Shown piece after piece: positions 25,401-33,030 of a stretch of 64,000 bases of DNA. The position numbers and the translations under genes were made by a program. Under the pieces are notes generated by a model. It did no database searches and was not told the DNA's origin. It saw only the letters and a program-made list of their open reading frames with translations. The DNA is from Nitrospirillum pindoramense (GTDB lineage Bacteria > Pseudomonadota > Alphaproteobacteria > Azospirillales > Azospirillaceae): positions 186,001 through 250,000 of the forward strand of contig NZ_VITR01000001.1 of assembly GCF_007827955.1 (NCBI RefSeq), written 5' to 3'. Within the stretch, counting starts at the first letter, position 1; every line of letters begins with the position of its first letter.

Positions 25401-25900
25401 GAAATGATCCATTCGGCAAATTCGTCGAGGGCATGCGGGCCGTCGAAGGGCCGGGTGAACAGGTGCTCGGCCAGATCCCGCTGGCGGCCTTTGGCCTTCA
25501 GGCTGTCGGCCAGCCATTCCGCGAGAAATTCGGCGAAAGCGGGATTGCGGAGCGTTCTCCCCTGCAAGGGGTCCCTTGCTCCATAGATATGGAAGTTGCG
25601 TCCGAAAGTTAGAGGAGTGGGAAAGCCGCTGGACGGACGCGTCTTACGTCGACGGCCATATTCCTTGAGAAAACCCTTAACCGTATTCTCTTCTGTTTCG
25701 CAGAGAATCTCCCGAATCACGAAGAGGCGCGGCAGGATGCCGAGTGATGCACTCTGGCTGCAATAGAGGTCTCGGCGTACTTCGCAATCGCGCCCCGCGT
25801 AGTGGGTTCCTTTTGCGTCGAACCAAGTTTTTTGCTGATCCCAGTCGAGCCCGGCGAGATTTTTCCATAGTTCCTTGATCCCGGCAAAATAGCCTACCAC
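22478..25900 (-). CDS. 1140-residue protein with degenerate STAND-like NTPase core and helical repeats
   Basis: No named family recognised. Residues 1-195 are unique (LFVIREILCETEENTVKGFL). At 211-226 SMFINVHQEGMPNGLTALAA sits where a P-loop would be, with strand, loop and helix but without GKT. ALIVLDGYY (303-311) looks like a Walker B, and a large helical region follows. The C-terminal 380 residues contain repeated helix pairs (HSALDLAEELEGRAGLAINS; ANAEARVRELRSLRAKERFD) typical of TPR-like arrays. This layout (N-terminal domain, NTPase, helical sensor) is that of STAND immune/regulatory ATPases, but the Walker A is degenerate, so nucleotide hydrolysis is doubtful. It is convergent with the IS5 remnant; its own promoter lies in 25901-26116. 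A defence role is only inferred. Confidence 0.75.
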   Translation of the reverse strand: MVGYFAGIKELWKNLAGLDWDQQKTWFDAKGTHYAGRDCEVRRDLYCSQSASLGILPRLFVIREILCETEENTVKGFLKEYGRRRKTRPSSGFPTPLTFGRNFHIYGARDPLQGRTLRNPAFAEFLAEWLADSLKAKGRQRDLAEHLFTRPFDGPHALDEFAEWIISGFVVRSATGFLPKGLTFYPSEDRDPKLVEIRSAIYGEIAAQSMFINVHQEGMPNGLTALAANIIKYIPDNSDIKVLYIPLRGIGENYIAPSYTQILSYICAFFNGEAVEKVQEDLPEHRIDEAIQHIRHRMLDTPALIVLDGYYQRQSAFPALDMMIRDDHVLELIARLLDPPLTHIVPPKDVSNYKRNKIVLLSNSKVTGIGNSVHFEIPRPDPNNMTDILGSYKLDQRDKIEDILKKLPELRQARSESALFLLDSFITIGEQAAERRGTAGKGKGQFGLLAGRLAKQGRAAEDKRPAAVLEAVANALLDAIEANFPEWADVLLLIALAPDGLRPDTLSRVIDAAHSTRDPKQKPACLLSAKVGHGTLDEVKKYCSSFVTARRSDRVLGLDDYPHPWEFSVTKASFAGQTKPPTIAFDFSVLEMRDFILNRITSAAFTTRIQPLLRLMAEETLRQSTISFRHHDDMSSARNLRRVFSTLYYGFLSLPITKEGKLEKNGRLKSTEFGIPEDPPEAWDWLYMFLYRRIIEQPPAWNLSRFFGLDLLKEGVLEIANRPWEAWPASVAQPSGKAALAGIIGNQTGDRRRKKIAIDYHMSLSQVAYALGKMSVAHSALDLAEELEGRAGLAINSQPGSARLAKKRLDLALLGNDFQAATDIEDWLKKRFRDECPEVGVYLAKISADLLGLIGEYNFTPVIHLQSASEAITQLQAVFGGDRHDEVSQICGLLFRIGERYAIEGDLANAEARVRELRSLRAKERFDEKSYDNVKILLSTSMSYFRLAESLRLRIFSDDPIGFHFFASGHSARQMIRVGLKLEQLSRRTVDEAEPHGFFARRSRHMANVISRHLFRYPRERASMLIIEASISRLLSIGNQRREGLESARVFLNHAEPIVAGLGRTARVRMRFVLERIKIHRRLAGIVEDKAESQIFLNFATEDLALLMQLNKGSDLNLWTKLVEIQQESIERTRQNRRLK

Positions 25901-26116
25901 AATGCACCTCGCAGCGATGAGTTTAAGAGAGGGCCAATTGCCGTTCGAACCAATTGCGCCATTCTTCGTCTTTGACGGATCATATCAAAGAATGACGGTT
26001 ATATTTGAGTAAATGCCCCAATTCTGCAGTCGGCAAATCAAAAGAACATCAGGCAAAGTCACGCCGGAGCAGCCATTTCGCGTGTAATTACGACGTCATG
26101 GCTTCGTCTGCACGCT

Positions 26117-27091
26117 TCAGGACGGGGGCCGCCATTTCAATGCCGCGTTGAGGGTCGCGCGAAGCCTGACCGCGGCCAGCCCGAGTTGGCTGACGGCGAT
26201 CGGCATCTCCGTCTTCACATATTCCTTTGTGACGCGGACACCTGAGACCTTTCCGGCTCCGACCGCGACGTTCAAGAGCGAATATGCCGGTTGCGCCAGC
26301 TGGTGGGCGTCCTCGACCCAGGCGTCCGAGGCCAGGATCACCTCATCCACTGTGGTGAGGTGGGGAACGGATTGCGAAGCGGTCTTCTGTGCGATGGTCC
26401 GGGTTGCGGAGCCCAGATTGCGACCCAGACCCAAATCGACCAGCGGCGTATCCCAGAGTTCGTGCAGTTTTTGAGCGCTCAATCCGCTGTCGTCGCTGAT
26501 GACAAGGACGTCGTTGCCGCCGGTGTCGCCGTTGTCTTCCTCGTGCAGCGGTTGGTGCATATCGCCAACGATGTGTACGACGAAGGCGAGGGCCTTTGCC
26601 AGGTCCGCCGGCGATTGGCCAGGCACAGCAAGTTTGTGCAGGTTGTCGGCAAGGGCTACCGAGGCGCAACTTTCTGGTCCGGTGCACCATTTCTGACCGT
26701 TGGCGTTCAATATCCCGGCAGGGTTTTCCCCTAGCGGGATATCGTTGTAATGCCAGCCTTTGGTCGACGCGTCGAGATAACGGTAGCAGTCGGCCCAGTT
26801 TGCCAGGTTCGTATGTTGGTCATGATCGGTCCTATAGTCGGGCACCTCACCCCAAGGATCCGAGGAATTGATCTGGCACTTCGCTCCGTACTTCTGCTGG
26901 ATCTGAGCATTCAGGGCCGGCACGCCCACTGAGATGATCCATTGCAGATCTGCTGCTGCCTGCGTGTTGAGACTCTCCGTTGCCACCCGGGCGATGACGG
27001 TATGGCCTTCCGGTCCCCATGCCAGCGCCGGAACTGAAAATCCGACGGTCGTGGCACAGACTGCCCGCGCAATAAGTCTGAAGGTCCGCAT
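26117..27091 (-). CDS. Exported S1/P1-family nuclease
   Basis: 324 residues. The signal peptide ends at PALA, giving the family's characteristic mature N-terminus Trp-Gly-x-x-Gly-His (WGPEGHTVIARVA), where the Trp backbone ligates zinc. Further ligands are in NLANWADCYRYLD, the WHYNDIPLG region and HIVGDMHQPLHEEDNGDTGG, then KLHELWDTPLVD. These trinuclear-zinc enzymes cleave single-stranded DNA and RNA and remove 3'-phosphates. Appears complete. Just downstream on the same strand order lies an exported PAP2 phosphatase gene (42 bases apart), so the pair may scavenge phosphate from extracellular nucleic acids; that is inference. Confidence 0.92.
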   Translation of the reverse strand: MRTFRLIARAVCATTVGFSVPALAWGPEGHTVIARVATESLNTQAAADLQWIISVGVPALNAQIQQKYGAKCQINSSDPWGEVPDYRTDHDQHTNLANWADCYRYLDASTKGWHYNDIPLGENPAGILNANGQKWCTGPESCASVALADNLHKLAVPGQSPADLAKALAFVVHIVGDMHQPLHEEDNGDTGGNDVLVISDDSGLSAQKLHELWDTPLVDLGLGRNLGSATRTIAQKTASQSVPHLTTVDEVILASDAWVEDAHQLAQPAYSLLNVAVGAGKVSGVRVTKEYVKTEMPIAVSQLGLAAVRLRATLNAALKWRPPS

Positions 27092-27133
27092 GTCGCCTCC
27101 GATAGGTTGGCGCGAAATCGGGGATTTGGCGTA

Positions 27134-27943
27134 CTAGGGCTTAATAATTTCGCAGCTCGGCTTCGCGGCCGACGGATCCACAAGGGCGTGGAATTCCGCC
27201 CGAACACAGGCGAGATCCTGGGCAAAGCCTTTCTTGTCGGAATGAAGCCTTGAGACGACGGCGGTGGCCACCAGCCGCCCCGCAGCTACGTCAGAAGGGT
27301 AATGCACACCGCAAAGCACGCGGTTGTTGCCGAAGTCGGCAGCCCGCTGGAGGATGGCTTCCGCCTTCTCTGGTGCAAGCTCGGCAAGGATGAGACCCGT
27401 GGCCCAACCTTGGGCCGCATGGCCCGAAGGGTAAGATGAGGTACCCTTGACGCTTTCGTAATCGCAGACATGGTTACCGAGACGCTCATAGGGGCGATGA
27501 CGGGCAAAGTGCGCCTTCGCCGCGCCATAGGCGTTCCCTATGTCGATCTCGACCCGGTTCAGCATCGCAACGAGCCGAGGCGCCGTCGTGGTATCGAGAC
27601 GTTTCCCGGCCGCCCCGAACACCGCCTCTGAAAATGTGGGCAGGAGTTCTGCCGCACAATAGGCAGCGTCGTCAGCCGTGGCTTTGAGCCAAGCGGGATT
27701 GTCCGTGCCGTCGGGCAGCTTCTCCCCGACCTGATCCATTTTGAAGAGGGCAACGTCGTCCGCATCGGCTTGGGAGCCGATTGCCGGAAAAGGTGGAAGG
27801 ATCTCAAGTCCCTGCGGAGTCTCTGCCGGTGACAGGTAGCTCTTGGGCTGGGGACACTGCGTGAAGGCAAAGGCCTGTGAGGCAAAAAAGAGTGGGATCA
27901 GCAACGAGAGTACGAAAAGGGAAAAAATCAATCTCCGAGTCAT
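27134..27943 (-). CDS. Exported PAP2-family acid phosphatase (class A type)
   Basis: 269 residues from the ATG at 27943 (GTGAGGG ribosome site upstream; another ATG at 27961 is less well placed). Signal peptide MTRRLIFSLFVLSLLIPLFF to QAFA. The vanadium-haloperoxidase/PAP2 triad of motifs is present: KAHFARHRP (K-x6-RP), SSYPSGHAA (PSGH) and NNRVLCGVHYPSD (the R-x5-H-x3-D motif with N for S). This matches class A non-specific acid phosphatases (PhoC/PhoN) of the periplasm. It lies upstream of the S1/P1 nuclease in the same direction with a 42-base gap, likely one operon. Confidence 0.9.
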   Translation of the reverse strand: MTRRLIFSLFVLSLLIPLFFASQAFAFTQCPQPKSYLSPAETPQGLEILPPFPAIGSQADADDVALFKMDQVGEKLPDGTDNPAWLKATADDAAYCAAELLPTFSEAVFGAAGKRLDTTTAPRLVAMLNRVEIDIGNAYGAAKAHFARHRPYERLGNHVCDYESVKGTSSYPSGHAAQGWATGLILAELAPEKAEAILQRAADFGNNRVLCGVHYPSDVAAGRLVATAVVSRLHSDKKGFAQDLACVRAEFHALVDPSAAKPSCEIIKP

Positions 27944-28350
27944 GGTGCCAGCCCTCACCATTTGAGTTTCTTAACTCGCAATAGGTGACGCAGAAAGCGG
28001 CGTGCCCGGGCCATCAGCTCTTTGTCCTGGCAGCGCTTTCCAATATCCACGTTTGGTATGAGATGCATGCCAATGTAAATTCCCTATATCGGGAAAGTGC
28101 AAGACCTATTTCCCGAAAAAGTGCGTGCCCTGCCGCTTGCGCGGCCGGAACCTCACCTCATGCACGGGAACACGGCTGCACTGGTCGGCTCTGCGGAAAT
28201 CTGGCAAGAGGGGATTCCCGGCAGGTGGGTGTTCGTGCCCTGACCGAACGAACCGGACAATCTGATTACTTCCGTGCAGTCCCTCTCGTAGAGGTTGGAA
28301 GAAGGCAGGGGCGGGGGAAGTGAGCCGCAGTTGCGCGCCTGCGGCGCTGG
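27944..28350. other. Intergenic region before repeat copy B
   Basis: No gene supported. It contains the promoter of the phosphatase/nuclease operon on the minus strand. One frame at 28107-28250 reads FPKKCVPCRLRGRNLTSC with later Cys residues and a stop, vaguely like a transposase zinc-knuckle tail, but this is too short and degenerate to call. Confidence 0.4.
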
Positions 28351-28565
28351 GCGACCGGGAGGAAGGGAGTTGGGGGGATTGGGGTGGATACCAGCGCGTC
28401 GCGGCCCTGACGGGCCCCGCCGCTTGGACGACTCGAAGTGGGAAGGTACCTGCCGGGAATGAGGCCCAGGATCGGCCCGGCAGGGCCGAGCGCAGGGGCC
28501 CCAGAGGCAAACTCGGCAATGCCGGCTTCCCTCCCCCGGTCGCTCACCGCGCCGCAGGCGCGGCG
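28351..28565 (+). repeat. Dispersed GC-rich repeat, copy B (paired arms)
   Basis: GCGACCGGGAGGAAGGGAGT at the left, with GCGGCCCTGACGGGCCCCGC inside (28400-28419). An inverted arm CTTCCCTCCCCCGGTCGC at 28526-28543 is followed by CACCGCGCCGCAGGCGCGG. The same left sequence, inner hairpin CTGACGGGCC and right arm occur in the same order at 9564-9710, so both are full copies of one inverted-repeat element. Confidence 0.6.
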
Positions 28566-28654
28566 CCATCGGACTTGTCTTCCCTTGCTCTATCCCTCAA
28601 CTTTGGAGCGCGCGCGGGCTGACGACCCCGAAACCCGTTCGGGGGAGGATTGAA

Positions 28655-28812
28655 TGGAGCTGTTCTTGATTGTTCTCCCGGTGTGGGGGCTGGGGGTGGC
28701 CGTGGTGTATTATCTGCAGCGCCGTTTCCCACATTGGAATTTGGGCGGAACGGCGAGGCGCCGTTCCGAATCATCGTTCAGCCTGTCGCTCCGGAACCCC
28801 TGGCGCAGATAA
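28655..28812 (+). pseudogene. Possible frameshifted small membrane protein gene
   Basis: The ATG at 28655 has GGGGGAGGA six bases upstream and encodes MELFLIVLP. At 28680 the frame needs a one-base shift to continue as VWGLGVAVVYYLQRRFPHW and NLGGTARRRSESSFSLSLRN, stopping at 28812. Joined, this would be a single-helix inner-membrane peptide of about 52 residues. A perfect palindrome CGGAACGGCG-agg-CGCCGTTCCG (28746-28768) lies inside it. It may be real and broken, or a coincidence. Confidence 0.3.
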
Positions 28813-29319
28813 GACTCAGTTAAGCGCTGACGTTGCAGGGTATGAGCGCCGCACGCTGTCCATTCCGTGTAACCCCGGTGCATTCTATCGGGCGATCACG
28901 AACTCGGTTAGTAGTCGGTGGCGGCGTGGTGACAGCCCGTGGCCATTCCGCGTATCACGCTGGCTTCTTCACAACGTTTCCTCCCGCCTGAGCCTGCGTC
29001 AGCGCCGTCGTTATCTTCGTAACCAGGCCGTCCCTCAGGGCAGCGGCGCTCGACGCCCGCCCCATGCACGCGCTTGAAAGGCTGTCATAGCGCCTTGTTT
29101 GATGTCTGGAATGTAAATCGGCATGCAACTTGACCGCCGATCGGCGCTGTATCCTTCTAATTTAATTGAAGTCGACAGGATCATTTGATCGCGCCCATTT
29201 ACACGTACCCGACCTGGGTCCTGAGTGGCCGAACTGCTGAAGGGATTTGGGGGATGTTTTGGCAGGACGGCAGCCTGCAACCTCTCTGCATCCACAGTTT
29301 GACGCAATGGATGAGGAAC
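28813..29319. other. Intergenic region upstream of the HTH regulator
   Basis: No convincing gene; frames that are open here have atypical composition. A small palindrome GCCGATCGGC (about 29134) and an AT-rich patch CTAATTTAATTGAAG (about 29157) precede the regulator and are probably its promoter/operator zone. Confidence 0.4.
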
Positions 29320-30075
29320 ATGGAAACCGTAGAGGAATTTGCCCCCAAACTGGAAACCCCTGATGGAGCGACCATTGCCTTCTTCGTCGCCTGCAGCCGG
29401 CGGATGATGGGGTGGCAGGTCAAGACTCTGGCCCACCAGGCCGGGGTTTCGGTGTCCTCGATTGAGCGCATCGAACGCGGAGTGACGGTTTCGCCTGAGG
29501 TGCTGGACCGGGTCGCTGCAGCGCTCAAGCAGAAACCCGGTGCGTTCACCCAGCCGCGAGTGCGACTTTCCAAGGAGGAAGCGCTCAAGCATCTGGAGGC
29601 CCAAGCTGCACCCTGGTTGGAAAGTGTCGAGCTGAAGGTTGCCCCGCTTCGAAAGGCGGCCCAGTTGCGGCGCATGGCCGAGCAACTCCTCCTTCTCGTC
29701 GACGGAAGCGGACTGGGAGAGGATTTTGGGGAAAGGATCGACGGGGTCAAGGAGTGGTTCGAACTTTTGCAGCATTGCATCAACGGTCCCGTCACCGATC
29801 TATCCGAGATGAAGGGACGCAAGCGGAGTCTCTACGGGCGCATCTTGTCTACCGTCACCGGCATTGAGCGCGATGCGCACGCCGTTGCTCTTGCGGGCAC
29901 ATATGTCGCCGAAGGCCTATATAACGACGGTGCACGCCTTACGGTCCCTGTGGCGGTCCTCAGTTTTCGCCCTTTGTCCGGTGACCCCGGTGCCCGCAAA
30001 CGGACACACTTGTACGCGCCGCGCCAAATCGAGATCAATAAGATCTTGGCGGCTTGGTTGGCCGAGGATGGCTAA
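29320..30075 (+). CDS. XRE-family regulator with C-terminal helical domain
   Basis: 251 residues if started at the ATG at 29320 (GAGGA upstream; METVEEFAPKLE). In-frame starts at 29254 and 29185 are possible but give low-complexity N-termini. The HTH is about residues 18-55 (IAFFVACSRRMMGWQVKTLA, then HQAGVSVSSIERIERGVTVS), of the Cro/CI type. The C-terminal half contains a helical stretch (EMKGRKRSLYGRILSTVTGI) and a beta-rich end, with no known ligand domain. It probably regulates a neighbouring acquired gene; the target is unknown. Its stop is followed directly by the metallophosphoesterase remnant. Confidence 0.75.
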   Translation: METVEEFAPKLETPDGATIAFFVACSRRMMGWQVKTLAHQAGVSVSSIERIERGVTVSPEVLDRVAAALKQKPGAFTQPRVRLSKEEALKHLEAQAAPWLESVELKVAPLRKAAQLRRMAEQLLLLVDGSGLGEDFGERIDGVKEWFELLQHCINGPVTDLSEMKGRKRSLYGRILSTVTGIERDAHAVALAGTYVAEGLYNDGARLTVPVAVLSFRPLSGDPGARKRTHLYAPRQIEINKILAAWLAEDG

Positions 30076-30089
30076 CGGTGAGGTCGTTG

Positions 30090-30335
30090 ACGCTACCCCG
30101 CCATGCCCCGTCGCCACTGTGCCTGCCGGCATGTGCGGCGGAGGACCGGTTCAGCGCTGCTTACGCCAGCAGGCTGGACCGGTTGGTGGAGGAGAGCGGG
30201 GCGGCGGCCTGGCGCTATGGGCATGTACATGAGCCGCTGGTGGAGGGGGGCGTGATTTGGCGGCTACGGCTGGTTACAACCCGCGGGGTCTGGGAGCGGA
30301 AAGGGGAGGGACGGGGTGAACGGGTGATTCGATGA
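30090..30335 (+). pseudogene. 3' fragment of a metallophosphoesterase gene
   Basis: Encodes HAPSPLCLPACAAEDRFSAA and YASRLDRLVEESGAAAWRYG, then HVHEP, the C-terminal third of the family of the broken gene at 17011-17740. Nucleotides 30138-30345 align with 17511-17728, with frequent substitutions. It has lost the N-terminal metal-site motifs and the final G-Y-G-G repeat has mutated. Together the two copies bracket the 17.7-30.1 kb block, which may mark an insertion or duplication. Confidence 0.75.
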
Positions 30336-30500
30336 GGATAGGGTGTGTATCGGGAATTCTTTAAGAATGGATTTCTCAAGCTTGATTAGTCTTCTATTGC
30401 GTAGGTTCGGCGATAACCTTTAGGGTTGTCTGGAGTCAATGGAGCATTGGGGATTTCAACTCATTCCAATTTAGGCAAATTGAGGAAATGGTGTTGGGTC

Positions 30501-31727
30501 ATGGGAAAATATATCATCAACGTTAGCAGATCACCCAGAGGATCGGCTGTTAACGAGGCAATATCTTGTGCGGCAAAGTATTTATTGGACAACTTTCGAA
30601 AAGATCGAAAGCTGTCAGGATATTCTGCGCTAAGAAAATTGAATAAAGATTTATATTTATTTTATAAAATAAATCAAATACATTGTGAAATGTATAAGGA
30701 TAAATATTCGAAAATTCCGGATAATTATTGTGACATTTCATGCGAATCGGTGATGGGGCGATCAGAATCTCTGGTCTTTGATAAAATAGAGGAGCTTTTA
30801 TCGGAATCATCTGTATTTCCAAACGTATCTGTGTATGCAATATATTGTTCAATTATCATTGCTCAGCAGAGATTCGTTGATATGTTTTGTGGAATTGGCA
30901 GTAATGAAGAGAGACTAACTGGCCACTTAATATCGGAGATATTTTACTCTTTCGATATGGTAAAAGATAGATTTTGCAGAGAAATTCGCTCACGTGTAAA
31001 GGACATAGATTCTTTAGAATTCAAAACTGCATCAATCGTGGCGAAACATATTCAAGAAAAATTTGGTTGGATGTATGCTGATATTGCGTGTAAGCGGAAG
31101 GAAGCTGAAACAGGATCTGATTTCGGCTTAGTATTTGTTCGAACTGACGAGTCTGGCCAAATATACTATACGCCGGTTCGGTTTCAGGCAAAGAAAGCGA
31201 ATTCTAATGGAAAATGCAATATCAATAAAAACAGTCAGGAAAGTAGACAACTATCTGATCTCCAAAAATCGAAGTGCGGGTATTATATATATTATTATGC
31301 TTCTATGGACGGCTGTCGTCCTATTATTCCAATGGTGCAGAGTGCGGAAGATGCCAGGCAACAGAATGAATGTAAGTCAAATGATACATTCACAAAATCT
31401 TTAGATCTTGCAACATTCTTTCTGGAAACGCTGGCATTTGGTAATAATTCCCACCAATATATAACAATGGACAGGGCTATATCGGTCATGTCAAGTGAAG
31501 AATACGGCTTGCCCAGCACGGTCTTGGCAATTTCAGTGTCAACTGCTGGGCATTACGATCTAGAAGAAGACTTTATATCCGCAATTAATGCTATTACTTC
31601 CGAGAAAAACTATGGAGAAATAAATGAAAATATCTCAGATGATGAAGAATTCCCTGGAGTTCCTGATATGGATGAGGTGGGGAAGAGTGAAGGTACCGAT
31701 ATAGGTGGATATTGTCCTGATGTTTAG
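30501..31727 (+). CDS. AT-rich gene, probable PD-(D/E)xK-type nuclease
   Basis: 408 residues from the ATG at 30501 (MGKYIINVSRSPRG); in-frame TTG at 30426 is an alternative, and no start has a strong ribosome site. Strongly AT-rich, so acquired. NEERLTGHLISEIFYSFDMV (about 135-154, acidic helix) is followed by ETGSDFGLVFVR (Asp207) and YYTPVRFQAKKANS (Gln229-x-Lys231). That is the helix, D, then QxK layout of many restriction-endonuclease-like defence nucleases, where GxD and QAK mark the catalytic strands. The C-terminus is acidic (ENISDDEEFPGVPDMDEVGK). It is 108 bases upstream of the HEPN gene in the same direction. Function inferred. Confidence 0.75.
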   Translation: MGKYIINVSRSPRGSAVNEAISCAAKYLLDNFRKDRKLSGYSALRKLNKDLYLFYKINQIHCEMYKDKYSKIPDNYCDISCESVMGRSESLVFDKIEELLSESSVFPNVSVYAIYCSIIIAQQRFVDMFCGIGSNEERLTGHLISEIFYSFDMVKDRFCREIRSRVKDIDSLEFKTASIVAKHIQEKFGWMYADIACKRKEAETGSDFGLVFVRTDESGQIYYTPVRFQAKKANSNGKCNINKNSQESRQLSDLQKSKCGYYIYYYASMDGCRPIIPMVQSAEDARQQNECKSNDTFTKSLDLATFFLETLAFGNNSHQYITMDRAISVMSSEEYGLPSTVLAISVSTAGHYDLEEDFISAINAITSEKNYGEINENISDDEEFPGVPDMDEVGKSEGTDIGGYCPDV

Positions 31728-31835
31728 AAATAAATTTTGCGCCACCGGGCGATGCGCTTGCCTAGGGCCTCTTATGTTTCCCGAGAGCTGCGCCTTCGTT
31801 GGGTTGTGCGCCGGGGAGTCAATTTTTGCAGGGAT

Positions 31836-32813
31836 ATGAACGGCTCGATGGACACACTCTTCCTGAACGCGGTGCAGTCGATCCAAATCGGGATCGAGGA
31901 CTACGAGCGTAACGATCCTAAGAGGGCCCTGTCCGCTGTCCGCAATTTGTACGCCGGCACATTGCTGCTTGCGAAAGAAGTCCTCGCTCGTCAGGTGCCG
32001 GGTGCCACGCTGGATGAGGTGCTCTCGGCAAGGTATAGGCCGGCTATTGATCCGAATGGTGAGCTAAAATACGTTCCAGATGGCAATAATACAATCGATT
32101 TCTATACTATAGGCCAGAGATTTCGGGACTTTAGTATTCCGATAGATTATGCTGCGCTTAAGTCTCTTAACGTTATAAGAAACGAGATCGAGCATAAATA
32201 TTGTACAAGTTCTGCGTTAGTTGTTCGAGAGGCGATCGCCAAGGCTTTCCCTGTCATTGCCCAGTTATTCCGGTTAATTGGGGAATTACCGGGTGACGAA
32301 CTTGGCTTCAGTTGGTCGGTTATGCTGCAAGTGAAAGAGGTGTATGATCGTGAGCTTCAAGAGTGTCGTAAAACGTTTGATCGAATAGATTGGCGGCTTC
32401 CAATTATACTGTCAGAATATTCTGTTTGCCCTGCGTGCAAGTCCAATCTCGTTGAGCAGGTAGACGCAAATAACACCTCTCCGATGGACATTAAAGCGCG
32501 ATGTCGCGTTTGTACGTTGATCGTTAGATCGGAGATATTTGTCGAACAGGCATTACGTGAGCGCTTCTTCACGGACATGTACATTGCAGCGACCAAAGGC
32601 GGCGAGGAGCCCGTGCAGGAATGCCCTCAATGCGGTGCCTGGGCGTTCGTGGCCGGCAATGGTGACGAATACGGAATCTGTGGTTGTTCCTTGTGTGGGG
32701 AGACGATGCATCGATGCGTCGTGTGCGGCGCCCACCTGACGCCATCAAGCGTCTCGTCCCTAGATTCTGTTTATTGCCATGCATGTCACCATCTGCAGAT
32801 GAACCAAGACTGA
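31836..32813 (+). CDS. HEPN-domain protein with C-terminal multi-zinc-ribbon
   Basis: 325 residues from the ATG at 31836 (AGGG just upstream; the ATG at 31848 is possible). The N-terminal 150 residues are a helical HEPN-like domain ([20 protein letters not shown], then [19 protein letters not shown]) with [12 protein letters not shown] carrying R115-x4-H120, the presumed RNase motif. The C-terminal 130 residues hold many Cys pairs: CPAC 198-201, CRVC 223-226, CPQC 263-266, CGCSLC 282-287, CVVC 294-297 and CHAC 314-317. These look like at least two or three zinc ribbons for nucleic-acid or protein binding. It follows the nuclease-like gene and faces the cyclase-like gene. A defence or stress RNase role is inferred. 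Confidence 0.78.
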   Translation: MNGSMDTLFLNAVQSIQIGIEDYERNDPKRALSAVRNLYAGTLLLAKEVLARQVPGATLDEVLSARYRPAIDPNGELKYVPDGNNTIDFYTIGQRFRDFSIPIDYAALKSLNVIRNEIEHKYCTSSALVVREAIAKAFPVIAQLFRLIGELPGDELGFSWSVMLQVKEVYDRELQECRKTFDRIDWRLPIILSEYSVCPACKSNLVEQVDANNTSPMDIKARCRVCTLIVRSEIFVEQALRERFFTDMYIAATKGGEEPVQECPQCGAWAFVAGNGDEYGICGCSLCGETMHRCVVCGAHLTPSSVSSLDSVYCHACHHLQMNQD

Positions 32814-33030
32814 GGCTTGCGCAGGGGAGGAGTGTTCGCCTCGCCGTCGTGCGTAGCTGGCCGATGTTCAGCGTGTCGAGGAGATAAGGAATGCCTCGAA
32901 ACCCTGGGCTGCCGGTGCGAAAGGTGGGAGGCTAGCTTGGCCTGGTTGCCCGATTGCGGCCTCTCGAAGTCCGATTCGTTTCCGAGGCTGCGCGACCTGA
33001 ACCGCTTGTTTCCAGGGGTATGTTCCGCCG

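Noticed and set aside
28107-28250. Possible transposase zinc-knuckle tail (FPKKCVPCRLRGRNLTSC)
   Set aside because: Too short, followed by stops, and not alignable to a specific family by eye.
28670-29077. 135-codon frame on the plus strand
   Set aside because: Composition (Arg/Ser/Cys-rich) and lack of ribosome site argue against coding; it overlaps the broken small membrane gene in another frame.
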